Counted from the stretch's first letter, positions 1 to 9,459 are shown. The stretch is DNA of 64,000 nt from Paenibacillus sp. AN1007 (GCF_040702995.1 NZ_CP159992.1:2133501-2197500); one strand, 5' to 3'. Program-made: numbers and translations. Notes: generated by a model from the sequence alone, not told the origin.

Positions 1-420
1 GATATTTGCGAAGTTTCACTGGTCACCTACGAAGTTATAGGCAGAGTACAGAATCGTGCTCGTAATGCTGTCGTATTAACGCTGCAGGATGGAAGTGCAT
101 TCCGATATTTACACGTGGAGGAGCGTGAAATCACTCGGTATGCCTTATATACACCTATAGACGGAAGACTTGATGCCCCCGACGAAGTGCCAACGATTCT
201 GGAACTGGATGACCATGTGTATCATTTGGAGGAAGAGTATGGTGGTATGGTTCAGACGGTGGGCAGAACACCTTATGGTCAGGCTGGCGAGCAGCTGGTA
301 TGGCAGTATCAATCGGATGATAACAAACTTCTTCGTGTGGAATGGCAAGACAGAAGGTTTAACCTGTATGAGGGTGAGTCCATTCTTCCTGCGGATATCA
401 AAGTGATTCGTTCGAACTAG
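1..420 (+). CDS. DUF4178 domain protein, C-terminal part (5' end outside window)
   Basis: The reading frame is open from base 1, so the gene starts left of the window; the ATG at 115 is internal. About 139 residues are visible, soluble and rich in acidic and aromatic residues (VTYEVIGRVQ..., LYEGESILPADIKV). The pattern of short beta-strands fits the DUF4178 family, whose function is unknown. It ends 11 bases before a DUF4247 lipoprotein; these two families commonly sit together in Bacillales, which supports the call. The SD for the next gene (AGGAGAGG) overlaps the stop codon, so the two are probably co-transcribed. Confidence 0.7.
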   Translation, partial: DICEVSLVTYEVIGRVQNRARNAVVLTLQDGSAFRYLHVEEREITRYALYTPIDGRLDAPDEVPTILELDDHVYHLEEEYGGMVQTVGRTPYGQAGEQLVWQYQSDDNKLLRVEWQDRRFNLYEGESILPADIKVIRSN

Positions 421-431
421 GAGAGGTTCCA

Positions 432-1181
432 ATGAAAAAACGCTTGGCACATGGATTAAAATTAATGCTGGTCCTCAGCCTTGTGATGTCTCTGTTGTCT
501 GCGTGCGGTGCAGCCCCTTCGGTTCAGGATACATATCCGCTTGAATCGGTAAGCGGCAGTGGTCAGTCTACCTCTTACGTTTATCGGGCTGCAGACCGTA
601 CTGTTCCAGAAGTGGCAAAGGAGCTGTCCGATCAACGAAAACCGGATCAGATTTCCGCGGAAAGTACGGAACGCATGTTCCTGGTGTACCAGGATCAGTA
701 TTATCATCTACAGCAGGACCCCAAGAAACCAGAAGATACGCTGGTTGAAGTAGATTCCAAGGAATATGTACGTCAAAACTACAGCTCTTCCTTCCTGCAG
801 GGGTATCTGACAGCAACCTTAATTGGTAATTTGTTTGATACTTTCGGTGGGCGAGGATCAGGGAACTACCGGGGATATACGGAACGGGATACGTACAAAC
901 CAAAGGCTGGATCTTACCGAGCCCCAACCAATAATGATAAAAAATTGGCTCCGCCTCTTACCGTGGAGCGCAAAGGCTCGATTACACGTCGCGGCAGCGA
1001 CAAGGATACAAGTGTTGGTTCTGGCGGCGGGTTGTTTAACCGCAATAAGGAACAGAGCAGAGGAAGCATTGATCGCAACAAAAGCAGCGGCGGCTTCGGC
1101 GGGTTGTTTGATTCACCGAAAAAATCCTATAAAAAACCAAAGACACGTGTCGGCGGCGGCAGGATTATGAGGCGAAGATAG
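432..1181 (+). CDS. DUF4247 domain lipoprotein
   Basis: A 249-residue protein with a lipoprotein signal peptide: KKR, a hydrophobic segment, then the lipobox LLSAC (Cys about residue 25). It should be lipid-anchored on the outer face of the membrane. The first half after the lipobox, with a hydrophobic QGYLTATLIGNLF segment, matches the DUF4247 family. The C-terminal third is low-complexity, rich in Gly, Ser, Lys and Arg, and ends in a basic tail (GGGRIMRRR), a possible wall-binding or nucleic-acid-like tail. The start has a good SD (GGAGAGG, 6 bases upstream). It is the last gene of the DUF4178 unit. Function unknown. Confidence 0.75.
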   Translation: MKKRLAHGLKLMLVLSLVMSLLSACGAAPSVQDTYPLESVSGSGQSTSYVYRAADRTVPEVAKELSDQRKPDQISAESTERMFLVYQDQYYHLQQDPKKPEDTLVEVDSKEYVRQNYSSSFLQGYLTATLIGNLFDTFGGRGSGNYRGYTERDTYKPKAGSYRAPTNNDKKLAPPLTVERKGSITRRGSDKDTSVGSGGGLFNRNKEQSRGSIDRNKSSGGFGGLFDSPKKSYKKPKTRVGGGRIMRRR

Positions 1182-1225
1182 ACAGATTGCTGACGAATGT
1201 TGTGAAAGATGATAGGAAGACCAAA

Positions 1226-1286
1226 AAACAGCAGCAGGGTGGAACTGTCGATTTCGGCAGCAGACTTCCTACTGCTGTTTTTTTAG
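1226..1286. terminator. Convergent intrinsic terminator
   Basis: Inverted arms AACAGCAG and CTGCTGTT are flanked by an A-run on the left and TTTTTTT on the right. The structure can serve the DUF4247 gene on the plus strand and the HNH gene on the minus strand, whose stop codon lies inside it. Confidence 0.7.
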
Positions 1287-1573
1287 GTTTTACGGACATG
1301 GTGCGACTTGCGTACACGAGGAATTGTCGAAGCAGGCTGCTTGCGTATCCAGCGCAGATAAGGAATGATGCGTTCATCGGTTCGCAGGGATTGAAGATCG
1401 GTAAGACCGAGCGTAATCAAATCCCGATTGGTATATAACGAGTGAATCTGCTTGTGGCAGGCAATACATAGGTTGGCAGTAGGCATGAAGTTACCGCCCA
1501 TTTCCTTTGGAGTCAGATGATGAACTGTTGTTTCAACGGGCTCTCTGCCGCATAATTCACAATGATTATTCAT
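1283..1573 (-). CDS. HNH endonuclease-family protein
   Basis: About 96 residues. The zinc/HNH core is clear: CELC near the N-terminus, VHHLTPKEMGG, then NLCIACHKQIH. This is the two-CxxC, HH...N...H pattern of HNH nucleases. The start is set at the ATG (MNNHCELC), which has GGGAGGTG 7 bases upstream; an in-frame GTG nine bases earlier overlaps that SD and is unlikely. Small stand-alone HNH proteins of this kind are common in Bacillales and their substrates are mostly unknown. It is a single gene transcribed toward the DUF4247 gene. Confidence 0.8.
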   Translation of the reverse strand: MNNHCELCGREPVETTVHHLTPKEMGGNFMPTANLCIACHKQIHSLYTNRDLITLGLTDLQSLRTDERIIPYLRWIRKQPASTIPRVRKSHHVRKT

Positions 1574-1829
1574 AGTTGCCACCTCCCGTTATCGAATGCT
1601 ATTATGCGCATCTGCATGTCATTTCATGTTGACTGCTGTCCGTGGTAATGATGATCGGAGGTATGATAAAATGGCGCGATTCTGACAGTAGGGGGTGCGT
1701 CAAAAATCCATTTGTTCAGATACACATGCAGTTTTTTGGCTGCAATTCAGTGAGCAATCGACTTGTCATCTGCTCATATTCGGGCTACACTTTCTTAAAT
1801 GAGAAAAAGACTTCTGGAGGAATGCTGCT

Positions 1830-3125
1830 GTGAAACATAATTCCCATTCATATGATATGACTACCGCAAAATTTCATCGTACCGCTGTACAAGTGCCCGA
1901 GGCACAAGCCAAAATTGCTGCCAGGGCAGCTGTAGGCCGGATCGAATATGTGCCTCTTGCAAGTGCACATGGACGCACACTTGCAGCACCGATTGCAGCA
2001 CCGCATGCATATCCTTTTTTCCGCAGATCGGGCATGGATGGTTTTGCGATTCAAAGTTCAGATACGGCTGAGGCTTCAAGTGATCATCAAGTATGGTTTC
2101 GGGTTATTGATGACATTCCGTGCGGATATACACCAGAACATACAATTACACCTGGAACGGCCGCAAGAATCATGACAGGGGCTCAAGTGCCGGATGGTGC
2201 AGATGCCGTTGTTATGATGGAAATGACCGAAAGCAAACAGGAACAAGGGGACCACTGGATTGCATTGAAACGTCAGATCCAGGCAGGAGCTAATATTACT
2301 CCGATTGGCCTTGAAGTGCAGGAGGGCCAGCAGCTTCTCGAAGCAGGTACAGTGATTGGAGCAGGTGAACAGTCCGTGCTCGCGACGTTTGGTGTGGCGG
2401 ATGTGCCGGTGTTTGAACGGCCCAAGGTGGCTATTTTCGCTACAGGAACCGAACTGCTTGAGGTTCATGAGCCGCTGCAGCCTGGTCGGATTCGCAACAG
2501 CAACAGCTATATGCTGCGTTCTTTGGTTATTGAAGCCGGAGGAGAGCCGGTGATGTACGGAGCGATTGCAGACGATGTAAATACAGCAAGGGCGAAGCTG
2601 GAGGAAGCGATCCGGGACAACGATATCGTTGTAACAACGGGCGGTGTGTCTGTTGGCGATTATGATATTATGGGTGAACTTGTGCTGGAGGAACAGATGC
2701 AGCTGCTGTTTAACAAAGTTACGATGCGACCGGGGAGTGTAACGACAGCTGCTGTATATAAGGATAAGCTGCTGTTTGCTTTGTCAGGCAATCCCGGAGC
2801 ATGTTTTGTTGGTTTTAATCTTTTTGTTCGTCCGGCGCTCCGGGCGATGCAGGCGGATTCCAACCCTTATCTGGAAGAGTGGAATGTGATTTTGGAGGAT
2901 GGTTACGCCAAAGTGAACAATTTCACACGTTTTGTACGTGGACGTACGATTATACGTGATGGAAGAGTATACGCGGTGCCTGCCGCTTCTCGTGTAGATG
3001 AGTCGAGTGTCATGATTACGATCAAAGATAGTGATTGTCTGATTGTTATTCCGCCTGAGAAAAAGGGCATTGCAGCAGGCGAACAGGTCACGATTCTCAA
3101 ACTTCCCGCGGGACAATCCAGGTAG
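1830..3125 (+). CDS. moeA: Molybdopterin molybdenumtransferase MoeA
   Basis: A 431-residue cytosolic enzyme that inserts molybdate into adenylylated molybdopterin. Family motifs are present in order: FFRRSGMDGFAI, RIMTGAQVPDGADAVV, PKVAIFATGTELL, RIRNSNSYML, TTGGVSVGDYD and ALSGNPGACFVGF, followed by the C-terminal beta-barrel domain IV. The GTG start is supported by GGAGG 9 bases upstream. mobB follows after 8 bases, so they form an operon for late molybdenum-cofactor steps. No molybdoenzyme gene lies in this window. Confidence 0.95.
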   Translation: MKHNSHSYDMTTAKFHRTAVQVPEAQAKIAARAAVGRIEYVPLASAHGRTLAAPIAAPHAYPFFRRSGMDGFAIQSSDTAEASSDHQVWFRVIDDIPCGYTPEHTITPGTAARIMTGAQVPDGADAVVMMEMTESKQEQGDHWIALKRQIQAGANITPIGLEVQEGQQLLEAGTVIGAGEQSVLATFGVADVPVFERPKVAIFATGTELLEVHEPLQPGRIRNSNSYMLRSLVIEAGGEPVMYGAIADDVNTARAKLEEAIRDNDIVVTTGGVSVGDYDIMGELVLEEQMQLLFNKVTMRPGSVTTAAVYKDKLLFALSGNPGACFVGFNLFVRPALRAMQADSNPYLEEWNVILEDGYAKVNNFTRFVRGRTIIRDGRVYAVPAASRVDESSVMITIKDSDCLIVIPPEKKGIAAGEQVTILKLPAGQSR

Positions 3126-3133
3126 ACGGACAT

Positions 3134-3706
3134 ATGGATAAAACAACTGCCGCAAGACCTCGGATCATTCAGGTTGTAGGATATAAAAATACAGGCAAAA
3201 CAACGATGACAGCTGCTTTGATCACCGGACTTTCCGCTAAAGGTTTTAAAGTTGCTGCCATTAAACATGATGGACACGATCATTTTGAGATGGATCAAGA
3301 AGGCACGGACTCTTATCAGTTCGGCCGAGCAGGGGCAGCTGCTGTTGCGGTTATGTCTCATAAAAGGACAGCGATCATTAAGCAGCAAAGCACAGGACTT
3401 GAAGATATGCTCAGCCAGTTCACGGATTATGACTGGATTGTGATTGAAGGTTTCAAGGATGCGCCTTATCCCAAATTAGTGATGGTAAGAGAAGCGGGCG
3501 ATCTCCCTCTGGCTGGCCAGCTTCAGCATGTTGCGGGCATCGTGTTTTGGCTGCCAGAGTTACTGGAACAAACCAAAGAAAAACTTGGCGAAGACAGAGG
3601 CATTCGTGGTGAGCAGGAAAATAATATCCGGGAGACGGCGGCGGTGGCTAAATTCCTGTCCAGTGAGCATGAAGCCATCATAGAGGCTGTGCTGGAACTG
3701 GATTAA
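3134..3706 (+). CDS. mobB: Molybdopterin-guanine dinucleotide biosynthesis protein MobB
   Basis: 190 residues with a P-loop GYKNTGKTT near residue 16, then the MobB-type IKHDGHDHFEMDQEGTDSYQF and the WIVIEGFKDAPYPK motifs. MobB is a GTP-binding accessory protein that helps MobA attach GMP to molybdenum cofactor. It starts 8 bases after moeA with a weak SD (AGGTAG), so translation is probably coupled to moeA. The C-terminus is slightly longer than usual and Glu-rich. Confidence 0.92.
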   Translation: MDKTTAARPRIIQVVGYKNTGKTTMTAALITGLSAKGFKVAAIKHDGHDHFEMDQEGTDSYQFGRAGAAAVAVMSHKRTAIIKQQSTGLEDMLSQFTDYDWIVIEGFKDAPYPKLVMVREAGDLPLAGQLQHVAGIVFWLPELLEQTKEKLGEDRGIRGEQENNIRETAAVAKFLSSEHEAIIEAVLELD

Positions 3707-3790
3707 AAACTGCAGACTCATTAGCAGACAGAAGTAAATCAAGATCGCAGCAGACGCTTGCTGTTGAGTGAGAAGCAGTCAATCTAATAA

Positions 3791-3818
3791 TCTTAACGTA
3801 ATTAATATTATGTAAACC
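3791..3818 (+). repeat. dif-like recombination site A
   Basis: Two inward-facing half-sites separated by 6 bp: left CTTAACGTAA, spacer TTAATA, right TTATGTAAACC. The right half equals the XerD-binding half of B. subtilis dif (TTATGTAAACT) except for the last base. It lies about 175 bases beyond the 3' end of the XerS-like gene. Similar sites occur at 19891 and 34920 in the same orientation. Confidence 0.5.
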
Positions 3819-3993
3819 AAAAATTTCAACACATGAAGTGCCAAAGAAATAGCAGGTAATCTGAATGATATAAAGCTGTATATACACGTATCAGCAGGCC
3901 ATTGAACCATTCTTGCACAGCCTGCTGTGGTGTATCGAAATATTTGAGAATATAATCTTTGCTATTTGAGGGCTTTTACGTCTTGCTGTATAT

Positions 3994-5100
3994 TTATGCG
4001 TTGTCTTCTACGCGGCGTTCAATGGCCTCGGACATCGTTTTGTCGGTCAGATGCGCGTAAATTTCAGTCGTTTCAGTAGAAGCATGACCCAGCTGCTCTT
4101 TCGTTTTGTAGATATCATTTTGCAAATAATAGTCGGTGGCGAACGAATGGCGTAATTTGTGTACGGTCAGATACGGCTTGCCAAAACATTTGGCATATTT
4201 CATAATCATGGCCTGAATGGCACGTTTGGTCATTCGACTGCCTTCGGATTCACCGTTACGAAGTGCGATAAAGAGAGCTTTTTCCCGTTTGGGGGTGCGA
4301 TAACGCGATTGACGCAGGTCCATATAAACTGCCAATTCGTCTTTGGCTTGTTCTCTGAAATATACGGGTGTTTTGAACGACTCATCGTTGTTACCTTTAC
4401 GGTAAACATAGAGCATCTTGTTACCCAGATCGAGGTCATCTACGTTCAGGTTAACAACCTCCGATACCCGCAGACCTGAGTTGAGAATCAGGCTGGCAAT
4501 ACAAGCATCCCGTTCTTTGTTCAGTTCATGGGAATAAAGAGCCTGCTTGTTCTTTTGCATATCGATGGCGTAACCTTCGAGAATGTAACCGATAAATTCG
4601 AGCAGTTCATTTTCCTCCAAAATTTTTCCTTTGAGCTTCGCGGCGGTATCCTTCGGTTTATGAGTTCGCTTAATTTCGATTTTGGCCATAATATTACGTT
4701 TAAGTAATGGATAGAAGTTATCATCTTCAGCGATTTGGCTTAAATAATGAAATAACGACCGTAGAGAGGAAAGCTTGCGCGAAACTGTAATTCTTGAATT
4801 GGTCCCTTCGCGTCTTGTGGTCAGGAACAGCCGATAGGCCGTAACTGAATCCATACGGAGCACTTCCAGCTCGATTAATTGTACCTCTTTATTCGACTCA
4901 GCCTGAGACAAGCCTTCTGCTCGCAGCCAGCTGAAAAATGTATCATAATCTCTCAAATACTCAAGCAGTGTGGACGGAGAGAGGTCAGGCAGTTTATAGT
5001 CAATGAATTGCTGAACAAACCATGGCATAGAAGGCAGCTTTTCATCCAGTTTGCGTCGGTCAATCTCTTTTTGCACGTTGGTCAAGTTCGGCACCTCCAT
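3994..5100 (-). CDS. Tyrosine recombinase, XerS-like
   Basis: 368 residues with an N-terminal SAM-like core-binding domain (about 25-135) and a C-terminal catalytic domain. The catalytic set is intact: R211 (SGLRVSEVV), H314 and R317 (HKLRHSF), H339 (LGHAS) and nucleophile Y348 (TTEIYAH). Length and the long N-terminus match XerS, the single-protein chromosome-dimer recombinase of streptococci that also occurs in some Bacillales. The ATG start gives the natural N-terminus MEVPNLTNVQ. It stands alone. A dif-like site lies just downstream. An integrase role for a lost element is the alternative. Confidence 0.85.
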   Translation of the reverse strand: MEVPNLTNVQKEIDRRKLDEKLPSMPWFVQQFIDYKLPDLSPSTLLEYLRDYDTFFSWLRAEGLSQAESNKEVQLIELEVLRMDSVTAYRLFLTTRREGTNSRITVSRKLSSLRSLFHYLSQIAEDDNFYPLLKRNIMAKIEIKRTHKPKDTAAKLKGKILEENELLEFIGYILEGYAIDMQKNKQALYSHELNKERDACIASLILNSGLRVSEVVNLNVDDLDLGNKMLYVYRKGNNDESFKTPVYFREQAKDELAVYMDLRQSRYRTPKREKALFIALRNGESEGSRMTKRAIQAMIMKYAKCFGKPYLTVHKLRHSFATDYYLQNDIYKTKEQLGHASTETTEIYAHLTDKTMSEAIERRVEDNA

Positions 5101-5303
5101 GTAAGCATTATTTTATAAAATCATCTTTAGTGTACCATATTTTACATGCAATCATCTTGTTTCATTCTGCCGAAAGAGACTGAATGGACCTTCAGTAAAA
5201 AAATCGGTATGGATTCGGAAATGTCATGCTGTTGCTCTTCATCTTATAAAGCTTTACAGTGGTTATACAATGTTATACATACAGACCAGAGGAGGCGGAC
5301 GCT

Positions 5304-5792
5304 GTGAATATGCAGATTGAACTCGTTCTTCGCGAACGCAGTCAGGTGATTCGGCATCTTATGCAGTTTTATCTCTACGATTTCACAAAATATCTGAATA
5401 TTGATGTAGATCAGGATGGTATTTTCCCGGAATATCCGGGTCTGGATGCATTCTGGACAGAAAAAGGCCGCAAATTTCCTTTTTTAATTACGAGTGATGG
5501 AGCACCTGCAGGTTTTGCGCTTGTAGAAAAGTTAGACCCGGCGAGTAAAGATAATGACTACTATTTAACCGAGTTTTTTGTCATGCAAAAATACAGGCGC
5601 AGCGGGGTGGGAACCCAGGCAGCGTACGAGCTGTTCAGACGTTTTCCTGGGCGCTGGAAAGTAACGCAGGTTCGCAACAATGTAATTGCGCAGGCATTCT
5701 GGCGTAAAATTATTGGGGATTATACGGGAGGGCGTTTTCGGGAAAAATTCCACCCGGAACTGGGCAATCCCAGCCAGTATTTTGTAACCTGA
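5304..5792 (+). CDS. GNAT-family N-acetyltransferase
   Basis: About 162 residues. The acetyl-CoA-binding motif A appears as YLTEFFVMQKYRRSGVGTQAAYELF. A GTG start at 5304 sits 8 bases after GGAGG; the frame stays open upstream to 5259 but that part lacks an SD, and an ATG at 5310 is a second option. The N-terminal FYLYDFTKYLNIDVDQDG is typical of a broad uncharacterised GNAT group in Bacilli. The substrate cannot be told from sequence. It precedes an SDR gene by about 50 bases. Confidence 0.85.
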   Translation: MNMQIELVLRERSQVIRHLMQFYLYDFTKYLNIDVDQDGIFPEYPGLDAFWTEKGRKFPFLITSDGAPAGFALVEKLDPASKDNDYYLTEFFVMQKYRRSGVGTQAAYELFRRFPGRWKVTQVRNNVIAQAFWRKIIGDYTGGRFREKFHPELGNPSQYFVT

Positions 5793-5840
5793 TGCCTCAC
5801 AAAAGAAAATTAACGCAATAGATGAAAAGGAAGGTGTAAC

Positions 5841-6614
5841 ATGACTGGACCAGCATTTCATCTCGATGGGCAGACCGCACTGGTTACAGGCGCTGGCAGA
5901 GGGATTGGCAAAGCTCTTGCCATCGGGCTTGCGGAGTCGGGCAGTAATGTCGTGCTTGTATCCCGCACGATGAAGGAGATCGAAGAGACCGCAGCGTATA
6001 TTCATAACCAGACAGGACGTAAGGCTTTGGCGCTCTGCGCTGATGTAACTTCAACAGAGCAGCTCGAAGAGGTTTTTCAAAAGTCAATTTCCGAAATGGG
6101 ACGAATTCATATTCTCGTAAACAATGCGGGCATGAACATCCGGACTCCTGCGCTGGAAGTGACGGATGAACAATGGGAAACGATAATGCAGACGAATCTT
6201 AAATCTGCCTTTTTCGCTTCACAACTGGCAGGGCGGCATATGAAGGAGTATGGAGATGGTAAGATCATTAACATATCTTCGGTAGGTGGGCATACAGCGC
6301 TGCGAACGGGTGTTGTATACGGCTCAACCAAAGCGGCTTTAATTCACATGACCAAGGTACTTGCACTGGAGTGGGGGAAATATGGTATTCGAGTGAACTC
6401 GGTTGGACCGTGGTATTTCCGGACGCCGCTGACCGAGAAGCTGCTTGATGATCCGCAGTATTTGCAGGAGATTGTCAGCCGTACACCGCTTGGACGTGTA
6501 GGTGAGCTGCCGGAAGTCGTTGGACCTGTGGTTTTTCTCGCTTCGGAGGCGGCTGGTTATATTACAGGACAGACTTTGCTGGTGGATGGCGGCATGTCCA
6601 TTTACGGTTTCTAG
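5841..6614 (+). CDS. SDR-family oxidoreductase (gluconate 5-dehydrogenase/glucose dehydrogenase type)
   Basis: 257 residues, a classical short-chain dehydrogenase. The Rossmann motif is TGAGRGIG, followed by NNAG, INISS, the catalytic YGSTK, and the C-terminal GQTLLVDGGMS. This length and these motifs mark an NAD(P)(H)-dependent enzyme on sugars, polyols or keto-acids; the exact substrate is not readable. The SD is AAGGAAGG ahead of ATG. It may be co-transcribed with the preceding GNAT; the aldo/keto reductase downstream has its own 180-base upstream region. Confidence 0.88.
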   Translation: MTGPAFHLDGQTALVTGAGRGIGKALAIGLAESGSNVVLVSRTMKEIEETAAYIHNQTGRKALALCADVTSTEQLEEVFQKSISEMGRIHILVNNAGMNIRTPALEVTDEQWETIMQTNLKSAFFASQLAGRHMKEYGDGKIINISSVGGHTALRTGVVYGSTKAALIHMTKVLALEWGKYGIRVNSVGPWYFRTPLTEKLLDDPQYLQEIVSRTPLGRVGELPEVVGPVVFLASEAAGYITGQTLLVDGGMSIYGF

Positions 6615-6792
6615 TGACGGGCAGACGTATCTTTTGAAAAATGGAAAGAAATTGTGTTGTTTTATACTCTAACGGGTAATAATATACGATTTTGTGCACA
6701 TGTAAAGTCTTATACATGCTGGCGATCACCCGCATAATGATCGTGTCGTTCATTTTATCTACTACCTACTAAACCTGATATGGAGGAAAATC

Positions 6793-7686
6793 ATGATGGA
6801 ACTTCGTAATTACGGAAACACCGGAATGAAAGTCAGTACACTGGGTTTTGGCGGCTCGGAGATTAGAGATGCATCCATAAAAGACGTGGAAGTACTGCTT
6901 AACCGTGCATTGGATGCTGGTCTCAATATGATTGATACGGCTGAATGTTATGGGGACAGTGAGGAAAAGATCGGTAAGGTGTTGTCCCATCGCCGGGATG
7001 ACTACGTTCTTTTTACCAAATGTGGACATGCAGCCGGTGTAGACGGACCTGATTGGGATGCGAAAGTGCTTGAACAAACGATAGATCGCAGTCTTAAACG
7101 TTTAAAAACGGATTATGTGGATGTCGTGCATCTGCACAGCTGTTCGGAAGAAGTGCTTCGGCAGGGCGACGTAATCGAGGTGCTGCAGCGGGCGAAAGAG
7201 GCAGGCAAAACACGTTTTATCGGGTACAGCGGGGATTCGACAGATGCGTTATATGCCATTCGGACAGATGCATTTGACAGTTTGGAGACATCCGTTAATA
7301 TTGCGGATCAGGAAGCGATTGAACTAACGCTGCCTGAGGCGCGTAAAAGAAATATGGGCATTATCGCGAAAAGACCGATTGCTAACGTGGCATGGATGTA
7401 TGATACGCTGACGGAAGAGGATTATGCCTACCATTATTGGAAACGGTTAAATGAGCTTAAATATGAATTTCTGAGTGATGATGCTCAGCGAGTGGTGGAA
7501 ATCGCACTGCGGTTTACTCTGAGTACCGAGGGTGTGCATACTGCTATTGTGGGAACTGCCAAGCCGGACCGCTGGCAGCAGAATGCCGATCTGGTTGCGA
7601 AAGGACCGCTTGCACAAGAGCAGTATGATGCTATTCGTGCACGCTGGCAGGAAATCGCGCGGGCAGACTGGACCGGCCGCATTTGA
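6793..7686 (+). CDS. Aldo/keto reductase family oxidoreductase
   Basis: About 297 residues with the (alpha/beta)8 AKR pattern: GMKVSTLGFGGSE at the N-terminus, the catalytic Asp and Tyr in NMIDTAECYGDSEEKIG, Lys in VLFTKCG, and His in VDVVHLHSC. It should be an NAD(P)H-dependent cytosolic reductase of unknown substrate. GGAGG lies 7 bases before the first of two adjacent ATGs. A strong terminator follows, so it is a monocistronic unit or the end of one. Confidence 0.9.
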   Translation: MMELRNYGNTGMKVSTLGFGGSEIRDASIKDVEVLLNRALDAGLNMIDTAECYGDSEEKIGKVLSHRRDDYVLFTKCGHAAGVDGPDWDAKVLEQTIDRSLKRLKTDYVDVVHLHSCSEEVLRQGDVIEVLQRAKEAGKTRFIGYSGDSTDALYAIRTDAFDSLETSVNIADQEAIELTLPEARKRNMGIIAKRPIANVAWMYDTLTEEDYAYHYWKRLNELKYEFLSDDAQRVVEIALRFTLSTEGVHTAIVGTAKPDRWQQNADLVAKGPLAQEQYDAIRARWQEIARADWTGRI

Positions 7687-7776
7687 TTTGAATGAATATA
7701 AGCGTAACAACCTAACAACGAAGACTTTAAATAAGACGATCAAGTGTTTAAACCAATCCATGATATAAAATGCTGC

Positions 7777-7808
7777 TGAAAACTGCCTTGTTGGCAGTTT
7801 TTTTTGTA
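7777..7808 (+). terminator. Intrinsic terminator after aldo/keto reductase
   Basis: AAAACTGCC and GGCAGTTTT arms around a short loop, followed by a T-run. Confidence 0.85.
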
Positions 7809-7843
7809 ACTTTATTGTTTAACACTGTTTAATGTTTTAATAT

Positions 7844-7873
7844 TTCAATATATGAAAAATTCACAATAGAAAA
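7844..7873 (+). repeat. 30-bp direct repeat, copy 1
   Basis: A 30-bp element beginning TTCAATATATGAAAAATTCA and ending with CACAATAGAAAA. It recurs with one mismatch at 13133-13162 in the same orientation. Both copies lie just downstream of genes, and together they bracket about 5.3 kb (DUF418, two-component system, ECF sigma factor, PsiE, barstar). Confidence 0.75.
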
Positions 7874-7985
7874 TAACAAATCGAAATACCTCGTTTTAAT
7901 GACGGATTTGAGTCCTTCTTCAGCAAGCGAATTATATCTGATCCTAATTGCCTGCTGTTTCAAGATGTCGTTTGCGGCTTACAGC

Positions 7986-8207
7986 TTACGCGTGGTGACG
8001 GTGACGGTCACGGTGTCCAACATGTTCGGATGAGCTTTTGAAAAAGAAAAGCCTCCGAAGAGGCAGGTTTGTCTTTAAGCACAAGTAAGTCACAAATAAG
8101 TACAGATAAAATCTGTTCGTACAGTTATGAAGTACATGGTTTAGCAGTGCCCTCTTATCTGCTCCAAGATCACCGCTAAGCACCGGAATGGGTATTCGTG
8201 TCTTCAT
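7986..8207 (-). pseudogene. CobW/YciC-family GTPase remnant
   Basis: The first ~28 residues, KTRIPIPVLSGDLGADKRAL then LNHVLHN, align with the N-terminus of CobW/YciC metallochaperone GTPases, where the P-loop is GYLGAGKTT. Here the P-loop reads GDLGADKRA and cannot bind nucleotide. The alignment stops there; the rest of the 73 codons reads through a terminator hairpin and ends in a His-rich tail (HRDRHRHHA) reminiscent of CobW histidine stretches. A normal family member has about 300-400 residues, so this is a decayed remnant. Confidence 0.6.
8040..8064 (-). terminator. Intrinsic terminator (minus strand)
   Basis: On the minus strand GCCTC-TTCG-GAGGC followed by TTTTCTTTTT. It could end transcription from the DUF418 gene upstream on that strand, through the CobW remnant. 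Confidence 0.65.
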
Positions 8208-8229
8208 CTACGCATTAGATCTATATAAC

Positions 8230-9459
8230 TTACTGCTGTCTACCGCTGTCGGTTGACTGGACAAGTTTAGGTCGTCCTGTTTTAGATGAATCTTTAAGAT
8301 TGCCATATGTGAGTTTACGCCATATCCATTCCATAGGACCTATTCTGAAACGACTCAGCCACAGCGAGGCGATGATCATGAGCGCAGCATACACAGCAAA
8401 ACTCAGCATAAGTGTGCCGACAGGTTTTATAGAGTCTGCCAGGCCGGCTCCATAGCGAAGCAGCAGCACAATTCCGATGATAGAATGCAGCAGATAACAG
8501 GTCAGCGACATACGTCCGACTTTGGTAAATATCATTAAAGCACCTCGAAGCGCAGGGATATACAAAAACAACATGGCAAGACTGCTCATATAGAACATGC
8601 TGCCGGTCAAATTACCCTGCTGTCCCAAGATCATAAACAGCTCCATCCAAAATGTATTGTCAGCAGGAATCAGAGTATACAGCAGTGCACTGATCTGGGT
8701 TAACGTAAAGGCCGCCATACTGATGAACCAGATCCGTTTCCAAGTCGACGACTTGGCTTCCATGTTGTTGAAAAAGTCCATTTTAACAAAATACATACCG
8801 ATTAAAAACATCAGGAACATGGAATATACCGTAGAAAACGAAGTCGCCGCCATCATCCGCATGTCTGCCCATCTTGCTGCAATGGACTCGAAATAAGTTA
8901 AGCTCGTGTGACTGGACAAGGTGAAATCGATATAAGGTGGTGCACCCGGCGAAGATGAGTTTAGAGCATTAAAGATCATCATCCAAACCGGCGCGAGAAA
9001 CTGGATCAAAATGAGTGCGATAATCCAGCGCAGCAGCGTTTGCGGTGTGCGCGAATAAAAGGCAAAGAGTAAAAAGCCGGCTAAAGCGTAAAAAGTCAAG
9101 ATATCTCCAACCCAGATAAAAGTGATGTGCAGCACACCAAAGCCAAATAGAATCAATAATCTGCGTGCAAACAGTTTCCGGGGTTGATCAACTCGCTGCT
9201 CGGCCCGGTTCATAAAAATCATAAATCCTACACCAAATAAAAAAGAAAATAACGTGATAAACTTTCCCTCCGCAAACGCAGATACCAGGTTATGTACCAG
9301 GTCGTCTGAAGATCTATCAAATCCTTTTACAGTATCCACGATTAGAAAATAATTCACAATAATGATGCCCAGCATGGCGAATCCACGTACAATGTCCAGG
9401 AAATGGACTCGTTCCTGCAGACGCATGGGTTGTGCCGTGTTTTGCTTTTCTCCATTCAT
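8230..9459 (-). CDS. DUF418 family multi-pass membrane protein
   Basis: About 409 residues. The N-terminal signature [21 protein letters not shown] and the C-terminal [10 protein letters not shown]...[13 protein letters not shown] are typical of DUF418/YeiB-like proteins, which have about ten membrane helices and a predicted acyltransferase-like fold. The start is the ATG at 9459 with GGAGAAG 5 bases upstream; the frame is open further upstream without an SD. Family function is poorly defined. It is transcribed away from the two-component system at 9734, so the 270-base gap holds divergent promoters. Confidence 0.85.
   Translation of the reverse strand: MNGEKQNTAQPMRLQERVHFLDIVRGFAMLGIIIVNYFLIVDTVKGFDRSSDDLVHNLVSAFAEGKFITLFSFLFGVGFMIFMNRAEQRVDQPRKLFARRLLILFGFGVLHITFIWVGDILTFYALAGFLLFAFYSRTPQTLLRWIIALILIQFLAPVWMMIFNALNSSSPGAPPYIDFTLSSHTSLTYFESIAARWADMRMMAATSFSTVYSMFLMFLIGMYFVKMDFFNNMEAKSSTWKRIWFISMAAFTLTQISALLYTLIPADNTFWMELFMILGQQGNLTGSMFYMSSLAMLFLYIPALRGALMIFTKVGRMSLTCYLLHSIIGIVLLLRYGAGLADSIKPVGTLMLSFAVYAALMIIASLWLSRFRIGPMEWIWRKLTYGNLKDSSKTGRPKLVQSTDSGRQQ

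Noticed and set aside
1642..1833. 63-codon open frame before moeA
   Set aside because: No family resemblance, no good SD, and it runs into the moeA ribosome binding site; most likely chance.
3892..3927. CAGCAGGC...GCCTGCTG inverted repeat past the XerS-like gene
   Set aside because: Only 8 bp with a 20-base loop and no T-run; could be a weak terminator but not enough to call.
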